Source of the DNA: Bolinopsis microptera | Taxonomy: Eukaryota; Ctenophora; Tentaculata; Lobata; Bolinopsidae | NCBI RefSeq assembly: GCF_026151205.1 | Contig: NC_087074.1 | Span: forward strand, 14,221,167 to 14,285,166 | Length of the DNA: 64,000 bases | Reading direction: 5' to 3' | Part shown: piece by piece, positions 32,714-45,394 of the stretch | How the letters are laid out: each line of letters starts with the position of its first letter | How positions within the stretch are numbered: the stretch's first letter is position 1 | Made by a program: the position numbers and the translations under genes | The notes under the pieces: model-generated | The model's database searches: none | What the model was told of the DNA's origin: nothing | What the model saw: the letters and a program-made list of their open reading frames with translations, nothing else

Positions 32714-35700
32714 GTAGGTGCATTTTCAAGTTTTAAACTTTTGTTTATTATTTGTTGTGTTTTAAGTTTTAAAATGTTGTTTATTCGGTTATTACTTGTT
32801 GTTTTGTTTGTTACTTTTTGTCTTTGGATTGTTTGTCAGTCTGATTTAGCAAGTCGTGTTACCATTTTTATGTTGGGAAGATGAAATTGGATCGATTTAG
32901 TAGTTCTACCAATGTACAGTAAGTTTAATTATTTATAACAATGGACAAATGAGTTTTGCGATCGTGTTTATTATAATTTTACTAACCACTATTTTTATGA
33001 ACGGAAGATATTATTCTTACATACAACACGAATCGACAAAACCACAAATAAAGACACAATATTTAATAAGACATAGAAAAATAATAATCGAAAGTAATTG
33101 TTCAAAGAATGGAGCTACAGTCACAGCGTTCGTCTGATTTTGTGATGTTTTGTCATGACTTGATTGTTTCAAATGAACGAACACACAACATTTCATGAAA
33201 ATTATGAAGTGACAATTTGCTATTCTTATCGATAATGATATTGCTTTGTATGTTTAATTAGATTACTGCGACGCAATTAACATTTATTAGCATTTATATT
33301 TATCCTTGGGGATATCATTAAACCATCAAAAGTTCCCTACTGATTGAATCATAATCTTTAAGTTTAATTTACAATTTTGTTAGCCGTTATTTTACTGAAT
33401 AAAATATTGGTCACATAATACATCTGATGCATCCGTGCAGCGTCATTCTATCGAAACGAAACGAAACACTGTATTTACTACCCTGCTACTATGCGACAAA
33501 GATATTGTATAAAATATAACTAAATAATTTTAAAGAGTTAAAGCTCTATTCATTTGATTTACTCCGTGGCTACTGGCTAAGAATCCAATGACACTGCTGG
33601 AAATACAATCAGATTGTGCATTGTTCATCTGTACTACTGCCGGAAAATGACCATGATATTTGGAATTCTTGGCTGTTAACAATTCTTTAGTTATTTGTCT
33701 GTACCGAATATTTACCGTGAGAATTTGGCTTATTTAAAAATGTTCCCATGAATCTTTTGCGTAAAATCTTTCCTAAATATCAAAATATAGCAAATATTTC
33801 TATCTACTACCATTTAGGAGGTGCTAAAAACGTTGATATTTTCCATAAAATAAGTATTTTAAGTTAGTACTTTGCACCATTTATTCTTGTACCAACCTTA
33901 AACTTACCATAACATTTTTTCAATCATCAATGAAGTGCATTGTTCCATCTGCCATTTTTCCCATTTGCTGGCAGACAAAGTATTCTGGTGAATCACTTTT
34001 TCCCTCGAAATTTTTTGGGCTGATGGAACTATTTTTATTTATAGCTCTCACACGGTTACATTTGACTAATCTGAACAAGTCGCATTACAAGTCAGTAGTC
34101 ACCTCCTTCATTTCATTTTCTATTTTGCGACTCTGCTTAAAATGACCTTGACCAGTAGTAAACACACCAAAACTAGGTCTAGTCGGCCTTCATGAAGAAA
34201 AGTCATAATACCATATAAGGAGGTTTTTTAAGTAGTATATCGTAGTTACAAAAAGCAGTGAGGATATATATTGGCCGTCTCGCCGCTGCGTCGTTTGATT
34301 GGGTAGAAGATAAGTAAATAGCCGGCACTTGGCTATATTGTCCGCACTCCACACCTGTTTTAAAATTCAGTCCCATATCTTCTCTGATAAATTATTTTGA
34401 ATCTCTCACATATTTGGCTTGTAGATTCCAATCTTAAATGTTTTTTCCCATCCGACGGAACCGCCTGAAACGTTAAGATTTGATCCATTTTGACGATTTC
34501 GTCTAACAATGTGAATAGAAAATGATGAATATAATGTTCAATGTTTAAGGCTACAAAAAATAAGTAAGTAAGAAGTGTCGATATGATGGTTCAATTTTAC
34601 ATTTTTGATTACTTTCTTTCAACTTTCTGGGGGAAATGTATATAAGTTAATGGCAGAGATAACCCATTCATTTATACCTAAAACAATGCATCTTCAATAT
34701 TCTCTAATAAATTTTGTCTCATAGGCTTATTTTTGATGTTGCCGACAGTATATTTTGAGGCTGATATCAGAAAAGTAAACAAATAAGAAGGAGCTTTTGA
34801 CCAAATTTTGTAAACTAATCAATAGTTGAAGCGGAAATTGTGACCAACTATTTGACATAGCTTGGCTTAGAATGATTGGCAATGCTGGTAATTAGTTCCA
34901 ATCGTGACAATTATAATGATATTTTTAAGATCTGTCATAATATTATCACATTATCACACGATCATTCCTTGCTGATTATGAACTGTTAAATGCTTCAATG
35001 ACATCATTACAGCAAATCATTGGTGCAAAAATGTACATTTACTGATCAGTAACAAAGTTTTTAATAGATTATCTACACATTAATTGTAAATCAAACATTA
35101 AAGTTCAGAAATGTCATTTCCTGACTGGTGTAGTTTGTTTGGCTCAGATAGATCTGCATTCTGCATTCTGCATGTTGACACAATAATCGTCATCTCCACA
35201 CAATATTTTGAGAGTTAGTAAGCAACTATTACCGTTTAATAGTTAACTGTCACGGTTAAATTGGCCGCTCACTAACCGTCAGTTTTATGTGTCTACCTGT
35301 AACCACGTTAACTGCCTGTAACGTTACTTATAACTGTGGTGAAACTCGGCATTTTTCATGGTTTTCACACCTCCTTTTTAATCTTTGCTTTTAAGAAATC
35401 ATTAACGAAGACAGAGATTCTGAAGTCAGTATGTATCTCCAGATATGAGTTATGAACGCCTAAAAATTAAAATCATATGTATTATGTCAGCATGCACACT
35501 TGAAGCTTGCTTGATACCAGCAATTATTTAATCGAGCTGCATTAACGCATTAATAACACATTAAGTTAAAATAGAATTTCCTTGAAAGACATAAGTTTAA
35601 ATGACCTGCGAGAGCATTCTTTCTTCCGCATTTCCGTTGGAATTGCTCACGAATAGCGACAACTGTGTTATTCAACGGTAGAAGACTCGACAAGCAGAAT

Positions 35701-36501
35701 ATATACCAAAATATGCGAATTTCTTGTCTTGCTTCCTATTTTAGTGTCTCCGTATTGACAACAATTCAAAAACATTCTTAAGTTGTTGTTTCTGATGAAG
35801 TTAGTGTTAAAGAAGATCCTTGTGGAGGCTTTCCTTTAATTTCAGAAAATTGTTCTTCCTTCAACATTTCCCCCGCTCCGTCTTTTCTTGCTTGTAATAC
35901 TGCAATTTTGATCAGAAGTAGTACCTCTCTCCCTCTCTCTTTTTCCCTCCTTCTCTCTCCTTCTGTGTTTTACTCAACTGATTGTATTGGTCTGAAGTAA
36001 CGTATTGGTCAGAAGTAACGATACATGTACAGGTGGCATTATCCAGCAGTAATATGGTCGTATCTCCATCAACACATCTGATTACCTTTGTACAAATTTG
36101 ATTCAGAGGTTGTGGCACGGTGTCTAGGATTACAACCTCTGAATCATGCATTACTATTAGCATTTGTTGCCGCTGTTTTCAGCCGCACAGTGTTGACTTT
36201 GTGCAGTACGTTGTGATATCTAATGTACATTGTACTTTGTAAATTGTACTTTTTACATTGCGGTTCTTTACTTATTATGGCACCATGATGACTGCAATTT
36301 GATCTCGTTTCAATAGAAATACTATTGTTTAAAGCTTAGGTTTTAATCGTATAAGATAGGCTGGATATTTAAATATAGCTTTGATTGCACCTGTCCAGTG
36401 TCCGTCCTCCAATGTTTTGACTTGACTCTCTTAAAGTTAAATACACTCCACGCTGGTTTCGTACAATGATCCATTGGTAAACTCCTCGAACTGACTTTAA
36501 A

Positions 36502-36636
36502 ATGGGAAACGCGTGCTCGTGTGACGGCTTTGCGGAAGAAGAGAAGAAGGAAATTGTGTTGATCAGCGATAACAAGTTCATTATAAAGAAACAAACTGCT
36601 ACTGTAGTCCCTGAGGTTTCTGTTGAGAAGGAAAAG
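36502..36636 (+). CDS. Candidate alternative first exon with N-myristoylation signal
   Basis: ATG at 36502 in context TTAAAATGGG; donor GAAAAG|GTGAGT, phase 0, 45 codons. The N-terminus MGNACSCDGF has Gly2 and Ser6, fitting an N-myristoyltransferase site. Cys5 and Cys7 fit palmitoylation, so a membrane-anchored isoform is inferred. The remainder is charged (AEEEKKEIVLISDNKFIIKK, VPEVSVEKEK). There is no acceptor upstream, which argues for a transcription-start exon. The phase 0 end is shared with the other first exons of the locus. Confidence 0.6.
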
Positions 36637-36774
36637 GTGAGTTTTTATTAAATTCTGATATGTAACTTTTCAGTTGTTATTACCTGATATGAGTGTTATG
36701 TAATTATATATGAGTGTTATGTAATTATATTCAACATCCTGTTTCGAAATTCTATTGTAATCATTAGAATTTTA

Positions 36775-36905
36775 ATGTTATGACCTGTAACCTTGTGACC
36801 TGTAACCTTGTCATCTGTAACCTTGTCATCTGTAACCTTGTCACCTGTAACCTTGTCATCTGTAACCTTGTCACCTGTAACCTTGTCATCTGTAACCCAT
36901 TATCA
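36775..36905. repeat. 14-bp tandem repeat
   Basis: About nine copies of CTGTAACCTTGTCA with alternating TCAC/TCAT ends, in the intron after the MGNACSC exon. Open frames on both strands across it are periodic artefacts. Confidence 0.9.
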
Positions 36906-37124
36906 GCCCCGTTCGGGGGACCCATGTGCCCTCTATACCATGTGCTCATGTGTAATATCTTCTCTCTATAATATCTATAATATCAGGTTATATGTGTCGC
37001 CCAAATATCCGGCAATTTGTCAACACCAAGTATATTATTCCAATAATATGATTAGAATCAGACGAAAGATGCGATATCATCCGTCTTGTGGGAGAGAGAG
37101 AGGTGTGGACTAATCTAAATCGTT

Positions 37125-37320
37125 ACCCCTTACTACTTATATAACTTACTACTTATATAACTTACTACTTATATAACTTACTACTTATATAACTTACTAC
37201 TTATATAACTTACTACTTATATAACTTACTACTTATATAACTTACTACTTATATAACTTACTACTTATATAACTTACTACTTATATAACTTACTACTTAT
37301 ATAACTTACTACTTATAACT
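37125..37320. repeat. 16-bp tandem repeat
   Basis: Twelve nearly identical copies of TTACTACTTATATAAC. Confidence 0.95.
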
Positions 37321-37760
37321 TTATAACACACTGTACCCCTTATATTACCCCTCATATAATATGTTACCCCTTATATTACTACTTTACAACACAGTACACC
37401 CTGCAGCTTGCGTTTACAACTTTATTAGCCTGACTAATGTTATCCCTTATCGTTTTTATGAGTCCTGACTAATGTTATATAACCACACTGTGTCGTGTTT
37501 ATAACTTTATGAGCATGACTGATGTAGAGAATATGAATTATGATTGAGTGATAAAGTTTTTACGTTCATGTGGTATTTACCGGTCTTATTTGGGATAATT
37601 CTTCAAGTTGACCTCACTCTTTACATCTGATAGTGCAACTGTTTGTTCAATATAAGAGTTAAACCACTGCTTTACTTTTCTTTACCACTTCAAAGATATT
37701 TATAAATGTTTTTTACTGAAACAAGCAACTACTTGTATTACTTTAAACTTTCTGTTACAG

Positions 37761-38140
37761 GAGTCATAACTCTCCTCGCGTCCTAAGATGGCGTTCCTTT
37801 TGTCACATTATATGGTCCCTCCTCAAGTACATGTTCACAATTCCAATTCCGTGGAACACAGAGACTTGACCAAATACCTCAGAATAGCGAGTTTTAATAG
37901 GTCAACAATACCCCATGTTAGTCGGACAATATATCCTACTATCCTATATTGTCATTGTGTTGGACTGTCGCATCTTAAACATACCAGTTTTATTGTCACT
38001 ATTTACTTGGTCAGTATGGGCCATTATTAGCCCCAAGCGTTTTGGTTCCTTATTCCTGCCACTCAGCATTGCCTACTGTAAAGTACGAATTTAGCTTTCA
38101 TTTTAGACTTCACGTCTCCCGAAATAAAACTGCGAACAAA
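37761..38140 (+). other. Possible alternative 3'-terminal exon
   Basis: There is a good acceptor CTTTCTGTTACAG at about 37748-37760. In phase 0 the exon would add only Glu-Ser before TAA, ending an isoform from the upstream phase-0 exon. AATAAA lies near 38125. An 80-codon ATG frame begins at 37788 but has no recognisable features. Confidence 0.25.
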
Positions 38141-38323
38141 GTGAAACAAGGGACTAAGTAAACTGTAAAACCAAATTTTCGTCACGCATTGGACTTTATC
38201 AAGGTTACACTGAAAAGAGTGTACACATAGGTACATGCGAGAAAAATCGGGTTACCAATAAGAAAAAATCACAACAGAAAAGTTTACAACCCTCAGATCA
38301 GCGTAGTAAAAGTGTACTAGAAA

Positions 38324-38599
38324 TTAGTCTGTAAAACCGTTTCCACACATGTTATTAATTTTCGGTTTAGTGCGTTCTATTGCTAAGCCTTCTCTTATAA
38401 AGGTATCTAGGGTATCCTTACATTGTTCTGATATGCTAAATTCGAAGTTTTCGAAGAATTTTGCTAAGTCTCTTTTTCCCGATATGGGAGTGTAGTGTGG
38501 GTCGTCTGCTCTGCGGTGTTCAGCAGCGTGGTATCCTAGTGTGGTCCTGAAGTCTGAAATGAAAGCTAAATTCGTCTCAAACTCACGCTCAGCCTTAAG
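38324..38599 (-). pseudogene. C-terminal part of a GIY-YIG-like nuclease domain, retroelement remnant
   Basis: The minus strand has an uninterrupted 91-codon frame without an ATG start, ending TAA at 38324-38326. It contains AEREFETNLAFISDFRTTLG, YHAAEHRRADDPHYTPIS, and FIREGLAIERTKPKINN. The pattern 'R...H...EH...S...E...FIRE.L.I...KPKIN' resembles the second half of GIY-YIG nucleases carried by Penelope-like and some LINE elements, with the catalytic Glu in REGLAI. The GIY and YIG motifs are not visible upstream, so the copy is truncated or begins at an exon boundary. A real host exon is the alternative. Confidence 0.45.
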
Positions 38600-40822
38600 A
38601 TCTATTTACTGTAAAGTAGACATTTTTCTAAGACAATTGAGAAATTTACCTTGTCTCACTAAATTCCCCTAAATTCAACCACATGCCACAATAAAAATAC
38701 TAACAACCAAATAAAGTTTTAAAAATAATTATATACAATCACCAACGAATATTTCCTCAAGCTTACCTCTAGTTAACTAATTCGTGGTTTAAGCTCTTAT
38801 CTTATTTATGATTAAAGGAATGTAAAATAAAACTTATTGTTTCATTGAGTATCTGAGATATCCTAGTTTTATTTGTTACTTGGTCAGTATCATAGCTCGC
38901 ATACAAATGACCGCTTTATCTGAACACCTTTTATTTGACTACTTCACTTTTATATTGTGTACAGTAAAGTTACCTTGGCAACATGCTCCCTTTGTCATGC
39001 TTTGCTTGTTCGCGTCTGCCCTTTAAACGTTTGACCGTTTTTTATCTGAATGTATTTCTTTTAGTTTTACTTTTATAAATATATCAGTAGATTAGGAAGT
39101 GTTCTATTTTTGCAGTTACTCAGTTGAAAAAAGCTTTTAAATTTTGCCTAATTTCACCATCTGTTGTACATCGGAAAAATATACATCAAATTCTAAATAT
39201 TATAGAACATGACTCTGGTCACGAAGTGTACTATGACGTCACGAAGTGTACTATGTTAATGTAAATTCGGTCATTCTGTGGTGATCCTGCAGTCCTGTCA
39301 ATCGTCATGTAACTGCACTTAAATTTAGATATCTTGCGAAACATTTGTGTTACGAAGCGTGGAAATTAGAATTTAAGCAGCCATTATTGTTGTTATAATG
39401 TACATGTAAACGATATGTAAGATCAGTCGAACAGTGGTAATATGTCTAATGTTGCACTGTTGTCAGCACCAAGGCGTGGGTATTCCCGCTGTGATCACAC
39501 AGTCGGCAGTCGCTCACAGATTTTGCAATCGTTTCACTCAAAATCACGTCACACGTGCTGATTTTACAATTTCTTTGCTCTACCAATTGCTTTGTATGGC
39601 CGTTACAGCGTTGGGCTGTACTCTGTAGATTTGGTTGATATTCTGGTTAGAATTTGGTTGGGCCTGCCCCAATCTGAGGTTGTCTAAAACTTGGGGATCG
39701 TGTAAAATTACTCATCGATACAAAAACCGTTTTGCTGTGACAGTGCTGAAGTTTCTAAAATTAGATAATGTGGCCATACTAAGAATAATTGCAATAAAGT
39801 ATATCGAGCGTTAATTAAACCCGTTAAGTTTAACTTTAACCTCATCTTTATATTTAGACCATTATTTGATAACTTCATAGCTTTATAGCTTCCTAGCTCG
39901 TTAACTAGCTTCTAAACTCCTAACCGCTCCTAGTGCGCCCAAATTCAGAGTATTTGGTTCAATTGCAATAACATTAAGCATATTATCTACTTCTAGGCTA
40001 CCGTATATTAAGATATATAAGAGTACCTGCTAAACCCTATGTATAGTAGAGAAATGACTTATATAATACAATTTAGCGCATGACCGAATCATAAAAATTT
40101 CCTAATAATGATTTCATAATTTTTTGTAGAATTGACGATATCAACATCATCTTCGAATTTTGTAATATCAATATCATCATCCAGTGCAAACGGTGCAATT
40201 TTGGGGCATAAAATGTATTTTGACTTTGTATTTTAAAGTTGTACTTTAATGTTCTATTTTTCGCGTCCCCGCCCATTCGTCGAGAGCCGTCAGAATTTGG
40301 TCAAATCGATTCTGAGATCTTGCAAATATCTAGGTGTCGCTATTAACATTATAATACCAGACGAGGGTGCAGCTACTAGTAGTATTTCGGTGTTAAATAT
40401 CCGAGAATAATCGTTAATTTTTCTGTTAGAACGCCATATCCAGTAATTTTGTTTCTCAGGTAGTCTCTCAAGTAAATTAGGTAACGTTTTTTAGACTCAA
40501 GTCAGTTAACCTCAATAGTTTCAGTTAACCTGCTCAACAGCACTCATCCGTGTATGTAAAAACTTAATGAACATCGTGCACGTGGGCTGTTTTACGTGTA
40601 TGATATTATCTTGTTCTCTAGAACGTCACGACAACTGATCCCAATTAATGATTAAGGGGCGCGGTACTAAGTGAAGTGGTGGGAGAACGTGCATGATATA
40701 CAGCAAATATTCAACTACATATTAGAATAATTTCCCTCGGCGCTACTTAGTAGTAAATGTGCTTTAAAAGTCATTAAGTTATGTAAACATTTTAAATGAT
40801 CAGAAAGAACATGGAATATTAG

Positions 40823-41450
40823 CTTGTCACCAGGCACGTAGCCAGGGGGGGGGGGGGGGCTAGGGGGGCGGCAGCCCCCCCGGAAAAAATCGAACCCCAG
40901 AAAAAAGATAAGCCCCCTAGTCCCCATGGTCGCCTGGTAACTGGGCTGTATTTATGACTGCAGTCAGTCAAAGATTTGAACTGTGGATTAGTAAATATAT
41001 GTCATTAAATCCAAGCAAACATTCTAGAAGACTTCTATAATTATAGTCAATAGTGTCCCCTAGACCGTAGGAAATGTAAAAATCTTAAGACGATGAGGCC
41101 TGAGTAAGTCGTAAATTCTGATTGGAGAATGCAGATTGCTGTTGTGAAGTTACCAAATTTACGTGAGTACTTGATTCTTTTCAATCCCAGTTTATTGCTG
41201 TCCTACAAATTTCTTTAATGCCAAATGTCGTCTAAAACACCCTGTTTCGCAAAAAATTTCCGGGGGGCTGCGCCCCCCTAGCCCCCGCCAAGGGGCTCCG
41301 CCCCTGGACCCCGCTGGGGGCTGCGCCCCCAGACCCCTGCCACAGCTTGCTCGCTTCGCTCGCTGCGCAGCTTGATTGGACGCGTCGGCTCGCTTCGCTC
41401 GCCGACAGCCCCCCTCAAAGAAAAATCCTGGCTACGTCCCTGCTTGTCAC
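40823..41450. mobile_element. hAT-type MITE, 612 bp
   Basis: The element spans 40831-41442 between perfect 8-bp CTTGTCAC duplications (40823-40830 and 41443-41450). Ends are CAGGCACGTAGCCAGG and, inverted, CAGGGACGTAGCCAGG. GC-rich G/C-run subterminal hairpins (GGGGGCTGCGCCCCC, GGGGCTCCGCCCC) lie inside. No coding capacity. Confidence 0.9.
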
Positions 41451-41956
41451 ACTGTTCTTTAACTTCTCATTTCCAGGAATTTGTCTTCCTTCTTTGGCTT
41501 TAATATTTCACTGTACAAAGTTGTTTCACTCTACTCGGACGAGAGAGAGATAAGGTCCAGGGGTAAGCGTTAATGTAAGCGTTAATGTAAGAATTAGGGT
41601 TTAGACTTTTAGAGAAGGCAAAGGTTCCATAATCCTGGTTGTTGTAAGGCTATTTTAAGAAGTGGGGTAGGGTAGATAATATAGGTAATATGTAAAAAAT
41701 AATCTACTATTCCGCCAGTTTTAAGATGACACGTGTTTAACTTAGTGCTATATTTCACAAATGTATCTCTCTTTTTGGGGCGTTTTTAAGCTTTTCAACC
41801 GCACCTTTGTTTTTTTTATTTGTTACCTCTGATATAGAGAATAAGATGTTGCTTATACTTGCTTATACTTTTATACTTCAATAGCGGGTCTATTATACTC
41901 TTCACAACATCCGACAGTTTCGGCACTCTTACTATTTTACATGTCAGTATAACATA

Positions 41957-42182
41957 ATGCAATGTGCATGGTGCAATGTGAAATGTGCAATGTGCATGGT
42001 GCAATGTGCATGGTGCAATGTGCGATGTGCATGGTGCACGTGTGCAATGTGCAATATGCAATGTGCAATGTGCAATGTGCAATGTGCAATGTGCAATGTG
42101 CAATGTGCAATGTGCAATGTGCAATGTGCAATGTGCAATGTGCAATGTGCAATGTGCAATGTGCAATGTGCATGGTGCACGT
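41957..42182. repeat. 7-bp satellite GCAATGT
   Basis: About 32 copies, some GCATGGT. Six overlapping open frames exist here because 7 is not a multiple of 3 and the unit lacks stops. They are not genes. Confidence 0.95.
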
Positions 42183-42659
42183 TTCCCGGAAACGTCTTGT
42201 CACCCACAACACACACTGCGGTCTGTATGACGTTACAGATTGTGAAGGATCAAAAGGAATCTCTAGTATTCCCACACAATAACCGACCAACTTGCCAAAT
42301 TACGCTCGCCAACCTGCCCGAGTGCCCGCTGCCGGGCCTGGATCAACCTTTTGTTATTTCAAGACAAACTTGTATTTCATGCCGGCTTATATTATATTAC
42401 TGGTTAAATGATTAAATACCTTTTGGGCTGTATCTTTGTCGCGTGGAATGGTGGTCAGCATTCCTTTGTGTGCCTGGTTGCCCCGTCGTTAGCGGCCGGA
42501 ATTTTAAACTTAGATCTCCAATATCTGCTCTTTTGATTGTGAGTCCTCCAGTCCTGTTCCGTTTATACAACATGTGTTATATACTGCAATGTATGCTGTT
42601 GATGTGCTTTGTTTCTAATACCTTCATCGCTTGGCTCAGGCCCAGTCTGTTTATATTCT

Positions 42660-42765
42660 AGTAAGCATGGGTACATTCCCTGCAGTACATTCTGGTATAA
42701 AGCATGGTACATTCCCTGCAGTAGGTACATTCTGGTATAAAGCATGATACATTCTGTTGACCTAC
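42660..42765. repeat. Imperfect ~45-bp direct repeat
   Basis: GTACATTCCCTGCAGTA followed by TACATTCTGGTATAAAGCATG occurs twice, with a partial third copy. Confidence 0.75.
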
Positions 42766-43065
42766 ACTCTTGCCATCCCACAAATCTGTTGATCTAATCT
42801 GAGTGCTGCCAGTAATTGTGAGACTACAAAAGCTTGTAATCACGTATACAATAGGAATGTACAGATTACGTTTGATTATTGCCTACTTGCCGGTGTTATT
42901 GCTGCAGCTTTATACTGGTCGTCCTTGTCAGGCCTAGTTGGACTCGACACGTCATACGGCTAATTCACTGGACCTTCCTTCCTAACACGGTTTTTTGCTT
43001 CCTAAAACAGTCTAGCTAGTTCATTGTTCCTTCCTGCCAAACTAAACAAACTTTGTTGCCTGAGG

Positions 43066-43130
43066 CACAGTTTCAGTGACTAAACACAGTTTCAGTGACT
43101 AAACACAGTTTCAGTGACTAAACACAGATT
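43066..43130. repeat. 19-bp tandem repeat, three copies
   Basis: The unit is CACAGTTTCAGTGACTAAA. Confidence 0.85.
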
Positions 43131-45268
43131 CTTAGTCATGTCACAGGTACTAAACACAGTTATGCCACTGCTGCCAATACTTTAAGGCACTTTGTGCAGC
43201 TTGATCATGATATTATGTAAGATGTTATACCTAACTATTGGTAAAACCTACCAAAGTGATACAGCTAAGTGCTTCTTCAGCATATAAACCTGTAAAGTAG
43301 GTATATCGGACCACCCCACCTAGCTACCTGCTTTTGTTTAGTGCTAGTAGTCCTTCTCATTTCTTATCATTTGATCTCTACTTGAGTGCAGGACTTATCC
43401 GGACTGTTATCGTTCAACGATTCTGCCTCACCTTTCTCAGCCATCAATCGGTTTCCTGCCTGTATGGACCTAGAATATTTTCATTTTTAATGGACATTTT
43501 TGCTGAATATAGAGTGGTATCATGACATAAACTCTTGTTTCAGCTCGAGAGTTCACAGAATTAACATTAAATACACATGAATAGCCCCTCGAATTAATCT
43601 TCAAACATTTGTGTATTGTGTAGTGCTGATCAAGTTCCAATGTTCTATTGTCACATCCACCTGATCATCTGATCGAAGTTTGAACACTGATCTGCCGCAT
43701 TGAAGTCGCTCCACACCGTGTCAAGCCGCGACAGTATTGTTTTAGAATTATATTTTGGCGACAAGAACAAAGTAGTCGGTTGACTCCTGGTTTACTTTTC
43801 AACTGTTTGTAAATTTGTGAACATTAATAACGGAGTTTATCCTATTGAATTGCTACAGACTATATCCAATGCCTCCCTTGTAATTTTCATCGCTTATTGA
43901 AACGTTTTACTTATTGTGAAATAGTATCGACCGACAGATGTACAATATTTATAAGTCTAGAAATCTTACTGACGATATATTTTAGAGGACGTGTTAGATG
44001 ATAAAGTAAAGTAAAGTAAAATTTATGACATCACATCATCACACATGTGACTTACCTATGTGACCTATGTTGAGATTCGTTAAGCTTTAACAGGGCCAAT
44101 GGCCATCACATTGTATGACATGATATCTACAAAATATCATCGCACTATGTAAAGGGATGGAACATTTTATATCTTGCGTTTTATCCCCGTTATCAAGCTG
44201 TTATCTACTCTAACTCCCATGACTAACACTACATCTCACCCCAAACACTAACCAGTTACAGCCCCGGTAAATTGTCTGCTTCACTGCACAATTTGAATTC
44301 CAACTATGAAGATGCTATTGTGAATATTGTTATCCGTCCGTTAGAGGCAAGGGTTATCCATCATTAACGATCATAACGGCAAATTGGGCACGAACAGCTG
44401 CACAAATAACCCTGAGCAATTATAGCATTTTACTAGCTTTGTGTCTGTAGCGGCCACTAAATGAAAGGCTTACAAAACAGACCAAAATAAACGCCACGAT
44501 TAATTAATTGCAGCAGTCTTGATGATGACCCGTACTTCATTGAGATAAGTTGTCTTGTGTGTCAGATAATTGGGTGTAGTAACCATGGTGACGTTTAATT
44601 GGCAGATAATTGAACTGTTAACGACTGTAATAGACCAGGACATACATTAGATACATGCTGCCTGTACATGCTGCCAATTAATTACATTGTCTAAATTGTT
44701 GGAACTCTTCCCCTCCTCCTGCAGCTTGTATTCTGTTTAAACCGTATCATTTACAAGTTTATATTATGCATAAAATACACGAATAAATATTCGCATATCA
44801 TTAGCATATTTCGTGCCTTTATTGGTTTTTTGTAATTATTTAGTGAATAACTATTTACTATAGACAACTTGATCCGTTAAACTTTGTATGATGTGTATTT
44901 TAAACATTTTTCTTAATCATTTTTGTTAATATTATTATCCAAATAAACCGTACTCAAAATTAAGATTCAAACCCTCAAACTGAAACCTCGTCAGAAAGGT
45001 GGTATCAGGTAACAAAAGCAGCCCAAGACTTACGGAACTCTTCTTTAGATCCTGACTCCACTTCGAATCCAACTCTCTGACCAACTGAACTAAGAGTACA
45101 TTTCTATAAGCAGCTCGTTCATCTATACAGATGACCAATACAGCATAGTTTCAGTTTATCGCAAAGTTACATAGCTATCTGGTGCTATGTAATCACACTG
45201 CACAGTGCACACCTCCCTCAATAGTTTGTTGTTGTTTTTATTGGATCAGCAGTTAGATGTCCCTACAG

Positions 45269-45394
45269 CCCCCTGAATTGAGACTGGGGTCGTCTTTGGC
45301 TCCAACCCCAGCGAGAGCACAACGTAACTCCGTCAACCCTACTACTGAATACTCTAAAGTTATCAATAGAGGCATCGTTTACGACGATTCCAAG
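45269..45394 (+). CDS. Internal coding exon, unknown protein (phase 0 in, 0 out)
   Basis: Acceptor GATGTCCCTACAG and donor TCCAAG|GTAAGT give 42 codons: PPELRLGSSLAPTPARAQRN then SVNPTTEYSKVINRGIVYDD and SK. An ATG lies four codons upstream of the acceptor (45257) with a TAG just before it, so use as a first exon is also possible. The 0/0 phase lets it be included or skipped without a frameshift. It is Ser/Pro/Arg-rich with a YSK/VYDD tail and no known domain. Confidence 0.6.

Noticed and set aside
36036-36156. Hairpin TGATTCAGAGGTTGT...ACAACCTCTGAATCA as an RNA gene
   Set aside because: The arms are short and the loop about 18 bases, with no flanking duplication or conservation evidence.
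35912-36163. 83-codon minus-strand frame
   Set aside because: It overlaps a 15-bp-arm hairpin (TGATTCAGAGGTTGT / ACAACCTCTGAATCA) and a CT-rich microsatellite; the apparent coding potential is compositional.
36764-37113. Open frames with TRLQMTRLQ and LVICNLVTC repeats
   Set aside because: Translations of the 14-bp tandem repeat on both strands; no start context or splice support.
37788-38030. 80-codon ATG frame MAFLLSHYMVPP...
   Set aside because: No recognisable domain, and it lies in a probable 3' terminal or untranslated exon with AATAAA following.
41816-42415. Five overlapping open frames with HCTLHIA / CNVQCAM repeats
   Set aside because: They are periodic translations of the 7-bp GCAATGT satellite, which lacks stops in all frames.
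45040-45110. tRNA-like A-box (TTAGTTCAGTTGG) on the minus strand
   Set aside because: A GATTCGAA element follows far too closely for a B box and no cloverleaf or acceptor stem can be drawn. At most it is a SINE trace.
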